This document shows, piece by piece, positions 1 through 7,723 of a DNA stretch of 24,085 nt. Source of the stretch: Pseudomonadota bacterium (GTDB taxonomy: Bacteria > Pseudomonadota > Alphaproteobacteria > Sphingomonadales > SMXR01); contig JACZYI010000002.1 in the NCBI GenBank assembly GCA_022571175.1, forward strand, positions 1 to 24,085. Direction: 5' to 3'. Every line of letters begins with the position of its first letter. Positions within the stretch are counted from its first letter, which is position 1. The translations under genes and the position numbers were made by a program. The notes under the pieces are model-generated. The model was not told where the DNA came from. It worked only from the letters and a program-made list of their open reading frames with translations, and ran no database searches.

Positions 1-629
1 TGGACTCCCATGGAAAGAACCGCGCCCTCCTCAACGATCACGCCTTCTGCAACTTCTGAACGCGCCCCAATAAAGCAACCATCTTCGATAATGACAGGCG
101 AAGCCTGTGCGGGCTCAAGAACGCCTCCTATGCCGGCTCCCCCCGATATATGGACATTGCTGCCAATTTGGGCACAAGAGCCAACCGTGGCCCAGGTATC
201 AATCATGCTGTTCTCACCTATGTAAGCCCCGGCATTGATAAAGCAGGGCATGAGAACACAACCCTTGGCAATATAAGCTGAACGCCTCACAATGGCTCCG
301 GGCAAAACCCTGATTTTAGCCTCAAGAAAATTCTTTTCTGTCCAGTCTTTAAATTTGAGAGGAATTTTATCAAAGGCCGGCGCGACACTACCTTTACCCA
401 GAATCAACTCTGATTTCTGAACAGCAAAATAGAGAATTATTGCCTTTTTCAGCCATTCACAAACCGACCACTTACCATCCAGTTTCGTGGCAATTCGGGA
501 CTGCCCCCTGTCCAGCTCTGATATGGCGGCCTCGATCGCGTGACGCCCGGTTAAGGGAATTTCATTGCCCTTTTCGTGGCATGTCCACACAGCATTAATC
601 GCACTTTCCAGCGATTCCGACTCAATCAT
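1..629 (-). CDS. dapD: 2,3,4,5-tetrahydropyridine-2,6-dicarboxylate N-succinyltransferase, 3' part cut by window edge
   Basis: DapD transfers succinyl from succinyl-CoA to tetrahydrodipicolinate in the succinylase branch of the diaminopimelate/lysine pathway, in the cytoplasm. I translated the 209 visible codons by hand. The N-terminal helical part (residues 1-100) is followed by left-handed beta-helix hexapeptide repeats, and the family signatures MIDTWATVGSCAQIGSNVH (142-160), GIGGVLEP (166-173) and CFIGARSEV (185-193) are intact. About 70 C-terminal residues lie beyond the left edge. The ATG has a good Shine-Dalgarno sequence (GGGAG, six bases upstream). The start overlaps the last 8 bases of the HAD gene, so the two are probably translationally coupled. 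Recognition is from strong residual identity to known DapD and is very secure. Confidence 0.96.
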   Translation of the reverse strand, partial: MIESESLESAINAVWTCHEKGNEIPLTGRHAIEAAISELDRGQSRIATKLDGKWSVCEWLKKAIILYFAVQKSELILGKGSVAPAFDKIPLKFKDWTEKNFLEAKIRVLPGAIVRRSAYIAKGCVLMPCFINAGAYIGENSMIDTWATVGSCAQIGSNVHISGGAGIGGVLEPAQASPVIIEDGCFIGARSEVAEGVIVEEGAVLSMGV

Positions 630-1371
630 AGTTACTCCCACCTCTCGGGTTCCCAAGCCAGGAACCAAGGCTTTTGATAACCATATCAATACTCGAAGAA
701 ACATGGCCCAGCTCACCCCATTTATTTCCTGTCTGGAGCCAGACCGTGGCCATTCCCATCGCTGAGGCGGGCACCAAATTACGGGCCATATCGTCAATCA
801 TCACAGAGTCCTCGGCCTGAATACCAAAATGATCCACGAATGCCAGATAGGCCTCTGGTTGAGGCTTTGGAATATAGCCGGAATGGCTCAGGTCAAAAAC
901 ACCGGCAAGCTCTTGTTCGATATTCAAGCGAGATAGTATCCGTCTCGCGTGTTTTCCTGACCCGTTAGTGAAAACATATTTTTGACCGGGTAATCGCCTC
1001 AGGCCTTCAGCAAGCTCAGCATCGGGCTTGATGGCCGTGACATCAATATCATGCACAAAATCCATAAAATGGTCTGGGTCAACACCATGATGGTCCATCA
1101 ATCCTGCCAGGGTGGTGCCATATTTCGCAAAATAATCTTTTTGTATAACTTTGGCTTGTTTGAGGTCCACGCCGAGAAGATTTGAAATAAAATCTCCCAT
1201 GCGCATATCAATTTGGGAAAACAGTTCATTTTCAGCAGGATAGAGGGTGTTATCAAGGTCAAATATCCACACAGAACGATTGGACAGGGCAGAGGGAAAT
1301 CTGTCTTTGATCCGGCCGGGTGAATCATGAGAGTCTTTTGTCACGCGGGCTTCTGATACCAAATTTTCCAT
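622..1371 (-). CDS. HAD-family pyrimidine 5'-nucleotidase
   Basis: This 249-residue cytoplasmic phosphatase has the HAD motifs in order: DLDNT (38-42) with the nucleophile Asp, TNGS (135-138), the lysine of KPQPEAY (K169) and the acidic pair in MIDDMARNL (193-194). The DLDNTLYP form and the MIDDMARNLVPA segment fit the pyrimidine 5'-nucleotidase (SDT1-like) branch of HAD subfamily IA. Such proteins dephosphorylate nucleoside monophosphates, but the exact substrate cannot be read from sequence. It overlaps dapD by 8 bases, and this pairing is a common alphaproteobacterial arrangement. The N-terminus before motif I is about 37 residues, slightly long, so a later start is possible; the ATG used has an AGGG only one base away, which is weak support. 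Confidence 0.9.
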   Translation of the reverse strand: MENLVSEARVTKDSHDSPGRIKDRFPSALSNRSVWIFDLDNTLYPAENELFSQIDMRMGDFISNLLGVDLKQAKVIQKDYFAKYGTTLAGLMDHHGVDPDHFMDFVHDIDVTAIKPDAELAEGLRRLPGQKYVFTNGSGKHARRILSRLNIEQELAGVFDLSHSGYIPKPQPEAYLAFVDHFGIQAEDSVMIDDMARNLVPASAMGMATVWLQTGNKWGELGHVSSSIDMVIKSLGSWLGNPRGGSNYD

Positions 1372-1406
1372 GCCCTGTTATGAAACGGGGCGGCACGCAT
1401 TGCAAC

Positions 1407-1421
1407 TTAAACCCCTGTTAA
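1407..1421. promoter_or_regulatory. CtrA-type binding site (TTAA-N7-TTAA)
   Basis: The sequence TTAAACCCCTGTTAA matches the full alphaproteobacterial CtrA consensus TTAA-N7-TTAA exactly. It lies in the short divergent intergenic region between the HAD-dapD genes (minus) and the DUF2336 gene (plus). The match is seen; the binding is inferred. The eight defined bases are AT-only, so a chance hit somewhere in the window is possible. Confidence 0.45.
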
Positions 1422-1489
1422 CGGCAAAATCATAGACTATTTTCCGTCAATACAATCAGTTGCACACCTCTTTTAACCTTTTAGATCAT

Positions 1490-2737
1490 ATGGCCATGTT
1501 TGGAAAATTATCAAAAATATTCAAAGGCCGCCTCTCTTACAGGGAGGCACGGTCGGTGCTTGAAGAGGGCCAGCGCACAGATAGAGTGGATCTCGCTGCA
1601 AATCCTGAAACCGCACCGGAAATGCTTTATTACTTGGCTGAAGAAGATTCAGCTGAAGTTCGATGCGCCGTTGCCGCTAACAGCAGCGCTCCCATCCACG
1701 CCAACGAAATTCTTGCCGGAGATGAACTGGAAGATGTGCGTGCTGAGCTGGCCCGCAAGGTTGCGCGACTGGTTCCAGACCTCGATAAAATAGAAACGGA
1801 TGACATAAGAGACCGGATTATAGGGATTCTGGAAAAACTTGCACAGGATCAATTGCCCAGAGTCCGCGCCATCGTGTCTGAAGAAATTCGCTCTGCTAAA
1901 ACAGTACCAAAATCTCTCATCTTGCAACTGGCGCAAGATGCAGAAGCCGTTGTTGCCTGCCCTGTACTGGAATATTCCCCTCTGCTGGGTGATATGGATT
2001 TGAAAGAAATTATTGCCATGGGCATTGCGGAAGAAGCCCTAGAGGCCGTTGCCCGCAGGCATGAAATTAGTGGCGAGCTGGCAGAGACGATTGTCAATTC
2101 CCTTGAAATGCCCGCCATCAGCACTTTACTGCTCAATAAGGGCGCAGAGATCAGAGAGCAAACCGTTGATCAGATTGTGGAGATGGCCAAGGATTGCCCG
2201 GACCTTCATGAGCCACTGGCTTTAAGGCCCAATTTATCAATCAGAACTCTCCGGCGCATCGCTGGCTTTGTGGCTTCCGCACTGGTTCGACATATGACTA
2301 AAACCCACAATCTTGATGAAGCCACTGCTGAGGATCTGATCGCGCGAACCAGGGACCGCATTGATGAAGAGTCTCTTGAAGATTTGGACGAAGAAGAGCT
2401 CAGTACACAAATAAAGAAATTTTCTGAACGCGGCATGCTTGATGATGAATTTATTGTAGAGAATATCGATCGTCGTCGGCGACCCATTGTGCTGGCTGCC
2501 TTGGCGGAGATGGCCTTTCTTGATTTGAAACCGGTGAAACGGGTTATAGAATCAAAGGATAGCAAGGCAATTACAGCACTGGCGCACCGCGCGGGGCTCA
2601 GGATGCGCACAGCTATGGACCTGCAGTCGAAACTCGCCATAGTGCCCGGCCCACAAATTCTGAATGCCAAGGACGGTCTGGATTACCCCTTCTCGGACAG
2701 CGTTTTGGCAGCTACGCTTAAGCCCTATTTACGCTGA
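1490..2737 (+). CDS. DUF2336 family protein (HEAT-like helical repeats)
   Basis: The predicted cytoplasmic protein is about 415 residues, almost entirely helical, with repeating units reminiscent of HEAT repeats such as RVDLAANPETAPEMLYYLAEE followed by a similar VRCAVAANSSAPIHANEILA. The central LALRPNLSIRTLRRIAGFV segment is typical of DUF2336, a family almost restricted to Alphaproteobacteria and without an assigned enzymatic function. No membrane segment or signal peptide is seen. The frame is also open from a TTG at 1460, and another ATG lies at 1496; none has a clear ribosome binding site, so the start is uncertain. The gene faces opposite to its neighbours, and its last 9 bases overlap the end of engB tail-to-tail. 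A CtrA-like site lies about 70 bases upstream. Confidence 0.85.
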   Translation: MAMFGKLSKIFKGRLSYREARSVLEEGQRTDRVDLAANPETAPEMLYYLAEEDSAEVRCAVAANSSAPIHANEILAGDELEDVRAELARKVARLVPDLDKIETDDIRDRIIGILEKLAQDQLPRVRAIVSEEIRSAKTVPKSLILQLAQDAEAVVACPVLEYSPLLGDMDLKEIIAMGIAEEALEAVARRHEISGELAETIVNSLEMPAISTLLLNKGAEIREQTVDQIVEMAKDCPDLHEPLALRPNLSIRTLRRIAGFVASALVRHMTKTHNLDEATAEDLIARTRDRIDEESLEDLDEEELSTQIKKFSERGMLDDEFIVENIDRRRRPIVLAALAEMAFLDLKPVKRVIESKDSKAITALAHRAGLRMRTAMDLQSKLAIVPGPQILNAKDGLDYPFSDSVLAATLKPYLR

Positions 2738-3412
2738 AATCTCTTCCAGTATCTCACCCGCAATCATTGCTTCAAGGCGAAGGTCATCAAGGCCCATATC
2801 TTTAAGGGCGCTTGTGGAAATGATTTTGGGGTGGCAAGCGGGAAACTTCTCACACTCTTTTGCAACAGTTCTCTGAATGTGATCCATCTCCTGAGTTTTT
2901 ATTTTATCAAGCTTGGTCAATATAATCTGATAATTGACAGCACTGTCATTCAAAAGCTCTATCATCAGGTGATCTGATGCCTTCAAACCGTGGCGACCAT
3001 CCACCAGGAGCATCACCCGTCGCAAAGTTGCCCGTCCGCGGAGATAATTTCTGGTAAGCTCGGTCCAGGCCTCAATTTCTTGTCTGGGGGCTTTGGCAAA
3101 GCCATAACCAGGCAGGTCCACGAGATACAGCAACCCCTGATGTTCATCACCAATGGTGAAATAATTAAGCTGGCGGGTTCGCCCGGGCGTGGTGGATGTA
3201 CGTGCCAGGGCCTTTCGCCGCACCATGGCATTTAAAAGCGTTGATTTGCCTACGTTGGACCGACCCGCAAAGGCGATCTCGGGGCGATCTGCTGGCGGGA
3301 GCTGCTTGAGGTCAGCTGCACCCAGTAGAAATTCGCAAGCCCCGCTGAAAAACCGCCTGATGGCTTTATCCCGGTCATCACTCTTAATGTGGTCAATCGC
3401 CAACGCTGACAC
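2729..3412 (-). CDS. engB: ribosome biogenesis GTP-binding protein YihA/YsxC (EngB)
   Basis: EngB is an essential small GTPase of the TrmE-Era-EngA-EngB-Septin group that assists large-subunit assembly. The 227-residue protein shows all G motifs: G1 GRSNVGKST (50-58), G2 threonines within TSTTPGRT (72-79), G3 DLPGYG (99-104), G4 TKLDK (166-170) and G5 SALK (201-204). The start is a GTG lying inside the 3' end of yidC (20-base overlap), so it is the last gene of the rpmH operon and probably translationally coupled. Its stop codon region overlaps the end of the convergent DUF2336 gene. Confidence 0.96.
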   Translation of the reverse strand: MSALAIDHIKSDDRDKAIRRFFSGACEFLLGAADLKQLPPADRPEIAFAGRSNVGKSTLLNAMVRRKALARTSTTPGRTRQLNYFTIGDEHQGLLYLVDLPGYGFAKAPRQEIEAWTELTRNYLRGRATLRRVMLLVDGRHGLKASDHLMIELLNDSAVNYQIILTKLDKIKTQEMDHIQRTVAKECEKFPACHPKIISTSALKDMGLDDLRLEAMIAGEILEEISA

Positions 3413-5105
3413 CCATTCGACGCATAATTAGCCATTGCTGCAGGATCGAGAGCAAATTGTTCCAGGTCCAGTAGATGACCAGGCCCGCTGGGAAGGACGC
3501 CAGAATGAAAGTAAAAAAGATCGGCATGAACATGAATATTTTGGCCTGAATAGGGTCTGGCGATTGAGGATTGAGCTTCATCTGCAGATACATTGTGAGG
3601 CCCATAAAAATTGGCCAGATTCCAATCAGCAAGAAAGTTGGCGCATCCCAGGGAAGATATCCAAAAAGCGTAATAAAGGTCATGTCATCGGGGGCAGACA
3701 GATCCTGAATCCATCCGAAAAAGGGCTCTTGTCGCATTTCAATGGTCACGAATAGGGTTTTATAGAGGGCAAAGAAAACCGGAATTTGCAGAAGAATTGG
3801 CAAGCAACCCGCAGCAGGATTTACTTTTTCCTTTTTATAAAGAGCCATGATTTCTTGTTGCTGTTTGGCCTTGTCGTCTTTGTATCTCTCACGCAGCTCT
3901 GTCATTTTAGGCTGCAGTTTCTTCATTTTGCTCATGGAGGTATATTGTTTAGTGGCAAGCCGGAAAAACAGCAGTTTGATGAAGACAGTTAAAACCAGGA
4001 TCGCCACACCGAAGTTTCCAAAGATTCCAAAAAGAAATTCAAGCGTGTAAAAAATGGGTTTGGTCAGGAAATAAAACCAGCCCCAATCGATTGATCGATC
4101 AAAAAGAGGTATGCCCAGGTCGTCTTCATAGGCATCAATCAACTGGACTTCCTTGGCGCCAACAAACAGAGAGGTCTCGGATGTTATTGTTTCCCCATTG
4201 CCAATGGTCTGCGCCGTGCCGAGATAATCAATCTGATAGCGATCCCCGCCCTGATTGCGGTACATAAAACGCGAGTTCAAACGCATGTTCTGGTCGGGGA
4301 TCAGAGCGGTTAGCCAGTATTTGTCGGTTATGCCCATCCAGCCGCCGGTTGATTGAAATCTGACCGGCCCGTCCTCTGCCAAATCCTCATAATCTATTTC
4401 TTCAAGGCCTTCATCAAAAACCCCGAGCGGACCCTCATGCAGAATGAAAAACTTGCTGATTTCCGGTGTTTCATGCCGCGCTATCAAACCATAGGGTGCC
4501 AAATCGATCGGCGCACCACTACGATTCTCAACCATATCCTGAATAGTGAAAATATAATTATCGTCAATGGAAATAATGCGCCTGAAGGTAAGCCCAGCCC
4601 CATTGTCCCAAATCAGTTCAATTGGGTTTTCCGTACGAAGAGTATGATCCGTAGTGGACCATATGGTGTTGCTATCCGGAAGCAACAGGTCCGATCCTTC
4701 TCGCGATGCCCAACCAAACTCGGCATAATATGCCCCATTATTCTCACCGGGCTTCAAGATTCGGATATTCGGCGAATCGTCATCCAATGTTTCCACATAA
4801 TCATTCAATATCAAATCATCAAAGCGGGCCCCTCTCAACGCCAATGAACCCGATAGTCTCATGGTCGCGATTTCTATTCGGGGCGAGGGCTCCGGAGTAG
4901 AAGTAGTGGTGGTTTCAGGGATTGCTCCAGGACCTTCAACCGCACTGTCTTCGACGAAAAACCCTTGTCCGCTATCGTCGGCCAATGACTGGAATTCAAC
5001 CGCTCTCTGCTCGGCCAATTGAGGCTCCACAAAGACCTTTTGATAAATGAACAGAACCAACAGTGAAAAAACGACCGCTAAGATGAGATTTTTCTGATCC
5101 GACAT
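3393..5105 (-). CDS. yidC: membrane protein insertase YidC
   Basis: YidC inserts and folds inner-membrane proteins, alone or with SecYEG. The 570-residue protein has the Gram-negative layout: an N-terminal membrane anchor (about 7-22), a large periplasmic beta domain (to about residue 330), then the conserved five-helix core with LQPKMTELRERYKDDK as the cytoplasmic coiled segment and NPAAGCLPILLQIPVFFALY as a hallmark membrane segment. At the place of the hydrophilic-groove arginine of E. coli YidC there is a lysine (in LTVFIKLLFF). It lies 22 bases after yidD and overlaps engB, inside the rpmH-rnpA-yidD-yidC-engB operon. Confidence 0.97.
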   Translation of the reverse strand: MSDQKNLILAVVFSLLVLFIYQKVFVEPQLAEQRAVEFQSLADDSGQGFFVEDSAVEGPGAIPETTTTSTPEPSPRIEIATMRLSGSLALRGARFDDLILNDYVETLDDDSPNIRILKPGENNGAYYAEFGWASREGSDLLLPDSNTIWSTTDHTLRTENPIELIWDNGAGLTFRRIISIDDNYIFTIQDMVENRSGAPIDLAPYGLIARHETPEISKFFILHEGPLGVFDEGLEEIDYEDLAEDGPVRFQSTGGWMGITDKYWLTALIPDQNMRLNSRFMYRNQGGDRYQIDYLGTAQTIGNGETITSETSLFVGAKEVQLIDAYEDDLGIPLFDRSIDWGWFYFLTKPIFYTLEFLFGIFGNFGVAILVLTVFIKLLFFRLATKQYTSMSKMKKLQPKMTELRERYKDDKAKQQQEIMALYKKEKVNPAAGCLPILLQIPVFFALYKTLFVTIEMRQEPFFGWIQDLSAPDDMTFITLFGYLPWDAPTFLLIGIWPIFMGLTMYLQMKLNPQSPDPIQAKIFMFMPIFFTFILASFPAGLVIYWTWNNLLSILQQWLIMRRMGVSVGD

Positions 5106-5127
5106 AAATTCAGTTCCACAAAATACG

Positions 5128-5403
5128 TTAGTGATTACAGATTTCCTTAGTGATTACAGCTTTCTTTTTTTCGCCTTTTCGCAGCACCGGCACCGGGTCA
5201 TATCCAGAGCCGCCCCACGGATGACAGCGAAATACTCGTCTGATCGCGAGGTAGCACCCTTTTATGGCTCCATGCTCGTTCAGGGCGTCTAAAGCATATT
5301 TGCTGCAGGTGGGCTGATATCGGCAGGATGGAGCCAAAAATGGCGACAGCAAATATCGGTAGCCTCTGATCAGGCTGGTTAATATTTTTGCCACTAACGT
5401 CAC
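5128..5403 (-). CDS. yidD: membrane protein insertion efficiency factor YidD
   Basis: This 91-residue protein carries the YidD signature: RGYRYLLSPFLAPSCRYQPTC followed by SKYALDAL, and the downstream RVFRCHPWGGSGYDPVP. YidD is a small membrane-associated protein that helps YidC-dependent insertion, and its gene normally sits between rnpA and yidC as here. Only 2 bases separate it from rnpA and 22 from yidC, consistent with one operon. The three conserved cysteines are present. The C-terminal tail is lysine-rich and not conserved. Confidence 0.96.
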   Translation of the reverse strand: MTLVAKILTSLIRGYRYLLSPFLAPSCRYQPTCSKYALDALNEHGAIKGCYLAIRRVFRCHPWGGSGYDPVPVLRKGEKKKAVITKEICNH

Positions 5404-5405
5404 AC

Positions 5406-5756
5406 CTAGAGCTCCACTTTTAATTTTCGCATGGCTTTTTGAGCTTCCAAAACCATGGCTTGGAATGGTGTTTTGAGGGCGCGGCGGCGTCCCACAAGCA
5501 CATAGTCTCTGCCGCGCTCAATATGGGGTGCAATGACCTGCCTTGCCAGTTCTTTTAGCTGCCGACGTACCCGGTTGCGCTCAACGGCCCCCCCAACCTT
5601 GCGACTGGTTGTAAAACCAAAACGAATCATGTCCGGTGCGTCTTTCATTTTTTTGCCAACCTGCAAAATAAAAGCCGTCGAGACATAGCAAACCCCATGG
5701 GCTGCCACGGCCTTATAAGAACTACGTTTTTTGAGATTATCGATTTTTGCGTCCAT
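5406..5756 (-). CDS. rnpA: ribonuclease P protein component
   Basis: RnpA is the protein subunit that helps the RNase P ribozyme mature tRNA 5' ends. The LKKRSSYKAV start region, the FGFTTSRKVGGAVERNRVRRQLKELAR core (the family RNR-type signature VERNRVRRQLKE is clear) and the YVLVGRRRALKTPF segment identify it. I chose the ATG at 5756 (116 residues) because the conserved LKKR segment follows six residues later and GGTGAAG lies just upstream; an in-frame ATG at 5777 (with AGGTGG) and a TTG at 5801 give longer forms. It lies downstream of rpmH with a spacer of about 127 bases. Confidence 0.95.
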   Translation of the reverse strand: MDAKIDNLKKRSSYKAVAAHGVCYVSTAFILQVGKKMKDAPDMIRFGFTTSRKVGGAVERNRVRRQLKELARQVIAPHIERGRDYVLVGRRRALKTPFQAMVLEAQKAMRKLKVEL

Positions 5757-5883
5757 TAAAACTTCACCGTGGTTCATTGCCACCTGTGCCGAATTTGCCA
5801 ACCGTGCGGAATTTGATGGTCATGATTTCGACGTGGTTTGCCCAACAAGCCCGTGTGTTTTTGACGATTAGCCTCTGGACCAC

Positions 5884-6018
5884 TCAAGCAGACAGCAGCT
5901 TGCGCCCCTTTGCACGGCGTGCCTTTATGATACGACGACCGCCAACCGTAGCCATACGCGCACGAAAACCATGACGTCGCTTGCGGACCTTGATGCTAGG
6001 TTGGAATGTTCGTTTCAC
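5884..6018 (-). CDS. rpmH: 50S ribosomal protein L34
   Basis: L34 is a 44-residue very basic ribosomal protein. I translated it by hand: it begins MKRTFQPS with a GTG start, continues with VRKRRHGFRARMATVGGRR and ends GRKLLSA, an almost canonical bacterial L34. The gene is preceded by GGAG eight bases before the start. It is the first gene of the rpmH-rnpA-yidD-yidC-engB operon, and a sigma70-like promoter is visible about 55-85 bases upstream. One small oddity is SIKVRKR where most homologues have SNLVRKR or SKLVRKR. Confidence 0.97.
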   Translation of the reverse strand: MKRTFQPSIKVRKRRHGFRARMATVGGRRIIKARRAKGRKLLSA

Positions 6019-6074
6019 GAGTACTTCTCCATCGTAAATAAAAGAGCGGGCTTAACTCCCCTCTGGACGCGCGG

Positions 6075-6103
6075 TGTATAACGGTGCCAGCACCTTAAGT
6101 CAA
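6075..6103 (-). promoter_or_regulatory. sigma70-type promoter of the rpmH operon
   Basis: On the minus strand a -35 element TTGACT (6098-6103) and a -10 element TATACA (6075-6080) are separated by exactly 17 bases. Transcription would start around 6068 and give a leader of about 50 bases before rpmH. A palindrome GGTGCCAGCACC (6083-6094) fills most of the spacer. The spacing and position are observed; activity is inferred. Confidence 0.6.
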
Positions 6104-6279
6104 CCGTTGCCGAGTGTATTTCAAGCCTCAATTCAGAGCGGTCCAAGAGACAATAATGCCCCAGGAAAGGATGATGCAAATTAATGTCGGCAAAGGGCAT
6201 GAAAATACTTAGAATGCGGCCACGATACTAAAGACCCAGGCTATGGCAAAGAATTTGGTGCTGGAGTATTTAAGCGAGG

Positions 6280-7695
6280 GTGATTGTATTGGTTAAGGAT
6301 TTAACAGTCGGCTTGAGGGGCGGACTTCGCGCTCGTCTGTTATTGCTCACGGTCATCTTTATCATGGTGATTGAAGTGCTGGTCTATGTGCCATCAATCG
6401 CGCAATTTCGTAATTCATACATTGAACAACGCCTGATTGCCGCACAAATTGCCGCGCTTTCGCTGGAAGAAGCTCCTGATAATATGGTGAGCCCCGCACT
6501 TCAAAATGAACTATTAAATGCTGCTGAAATCAGAGCGGTTATCATCATCAGAGGCGATTCCCGACAACTGATTTTGCGTCAGAACATGCCATCTAAATTA
6601 GCGGATCGACTCGTACAAGCAGAAATGGGGGGCCTGGACCTTGTGAAAAAAGCCTTTGAAACCCTTTATCGGGGTGGAGAGGGCTTTGTTCAAATCGCCG
6701 GACCGTCCTCAAACCCACGCTTTCAAAGCGTACAGATTGTGATGTCGGAAAAGCCTCTTTATGACCGCATGATCACCTATAGTTGGCAGTTTCTAGGGTC
6801 TTCACTCATCATTGCTCTTTTTACCGGCTTTCTCATTTATTTTAGCATCAGCTACTTACTGATTGCTCCCCTCAATAGAGTGACCGAAAGCATGGCTGCA
6901 TTCAGAAGAAAGCCTGAGGATTCGACCCGAACCCTGGAGCCCTCTGAAAGGGGGGATGAGCTCGGCGTGGTCGAGCAGGAATTGTCTAAACTACAGAGCT
7001 CACTTCATACTTCGCTCAAGGAAAAAACCCATCTGGCAAACCTGGGAACAGCCATAAGCAAGATCAACCATGATCTGAGAAATATTCTGGCCACCGCACA
7101 ATTATCCTCCGATCGTCTGACTGCGAGTACCGACCCTACGGTAAAGGCTCTTTTACCTCGCCTCTTGGGTTCAATTGATCGTGCCATTTCGCTCTGCGAA
7201 AATACCCTGAAATACGGCAAGGCAGAAGAAAGGACGCCGCAAAAATCAAACATCAATCTAAGAGAATTGATGGAAGAAGTGGCATTATCTCTCGGGCTCG
7301 ATGACCAGAATGAAGTGCAATGGAACAACAATGTGGGTAAAAATACCCCGGTTTTTGCCGACCCGGATCATTTATTCAGGATTATGGTGAACTTGGGACG
7401 AAACGCTGTACGGGCTATGGCAGAGGGAGGGACGCTTACCATCTCGGCTGAACCCCAGCCCAATGACACCATGTTAATCCGGTTTGAAGACACTGGTCCT
7501 GGTGTACCGGATAATGTTCGGGAAAAGCTTTTTATGCCTTTTGTTGGTGGTCCCGGAGGAGGATCAGGTTTGGGCTTGGCAATCGTGAAAGAATTGGTGG
7601 ATGCACATGGCGGTGAGGTTTCTCTGGAAAAAAGCGATGCCAACGGAACCTGTTTCTGCGTTTGCCTGCCGAATGAGTCTACGGGCAAAAACTAA
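6280..7695 (+). CDS. membrane-bound sensor histidine kinase
   Basis: This 471-residue kinase has a first membrane helix (about 20-40), a periplasmic sensor region of about 125 residues with no recognised fold, a second membrane helix (about 171-195), a HAMP-like linker (196-245) and a transmitter core. The phosphoacceptor is H264 in KINHDLRNILA. The N box is NLGRNAVRAM (371-380), the G1 box DTGPGVP (404-410) and the G2 box GGGSGLGLAI (426-435), so it should be an active kinase. No response regulator gene is adjacent, so its partner and signal are unknown. The reported GTG start overlaps a GAGGG; a TTG at 6289, eight bases after GAGGG, is an equally good start. The tam-like gene follows 28 bases later. 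Confidence 0.92.
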   Translation: MIVLVKDLTVGLRGGLRARLLLLTVIFIMVIEVLVYVPSIAQFRNSYIEQRLIAAQIAALSLEEAPDNMVSPALQNELLNAAEIRAVIIIRGDSRQLILRQNMPSKLADRLVQAEMGGLDLVKKAFETLYRGGEGFVQIAGPSSNPRFQSVQIVMSEKPLYDRMITYSWQFLGSSLIIALFTGFLIYFSISYLLIAPLNRVTESMAAFRRKPEDSTRTLEPSERGDELGVVEQELSKLQSSLHTSLKEKTHLANLGTAISKINHDLRNILATAQLSSDRLTASTDPTVKALLPRLLGSIDRAISLCENTLKYGKAEERTPQKSNINLRELMEEVALSLGLDDQNEVQWNNNVGKNTPVFADPDHLFRIMVNLGRNAVRAMAEGGTLTISAEPQPNDTMLIRFEDTGPGVPDNVREKLFMPFVGGPGGGSGLGLAIVKELVDAHGGEVSLEKSDANGTCFCVCLPNESTGKN

Positions 7696-7723
7696 CCATA
7701 CATGAATTGCGGACAACTCAAGA

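Noticed and set aside
2206..2670. 154-codon minus-strand frame inside the DUF2336 gene
   Set aside because: Low-complexity Ser/Arg/Ala-rich shadow of the real gene.
4270..4290. GTTC-N8-GTTC resembling a LexA box
   Set aside because: The spacer is eight rather than seven bases and it lies inside yidC.
4353..4847. 164-codon plus-strand frame inside yidC
   Set aside because: Entirely antisense to the periplasmic domain of yidC, with no family resemblance.
5777..5860. 19-codon minus-strand leader frame before rnpA (MTIKFRTVGKFGTGGNEPR)
   Set aside because: It ends just before the rnpA start, but has no ribosome binding site and I know of no conserved leader peptide there.
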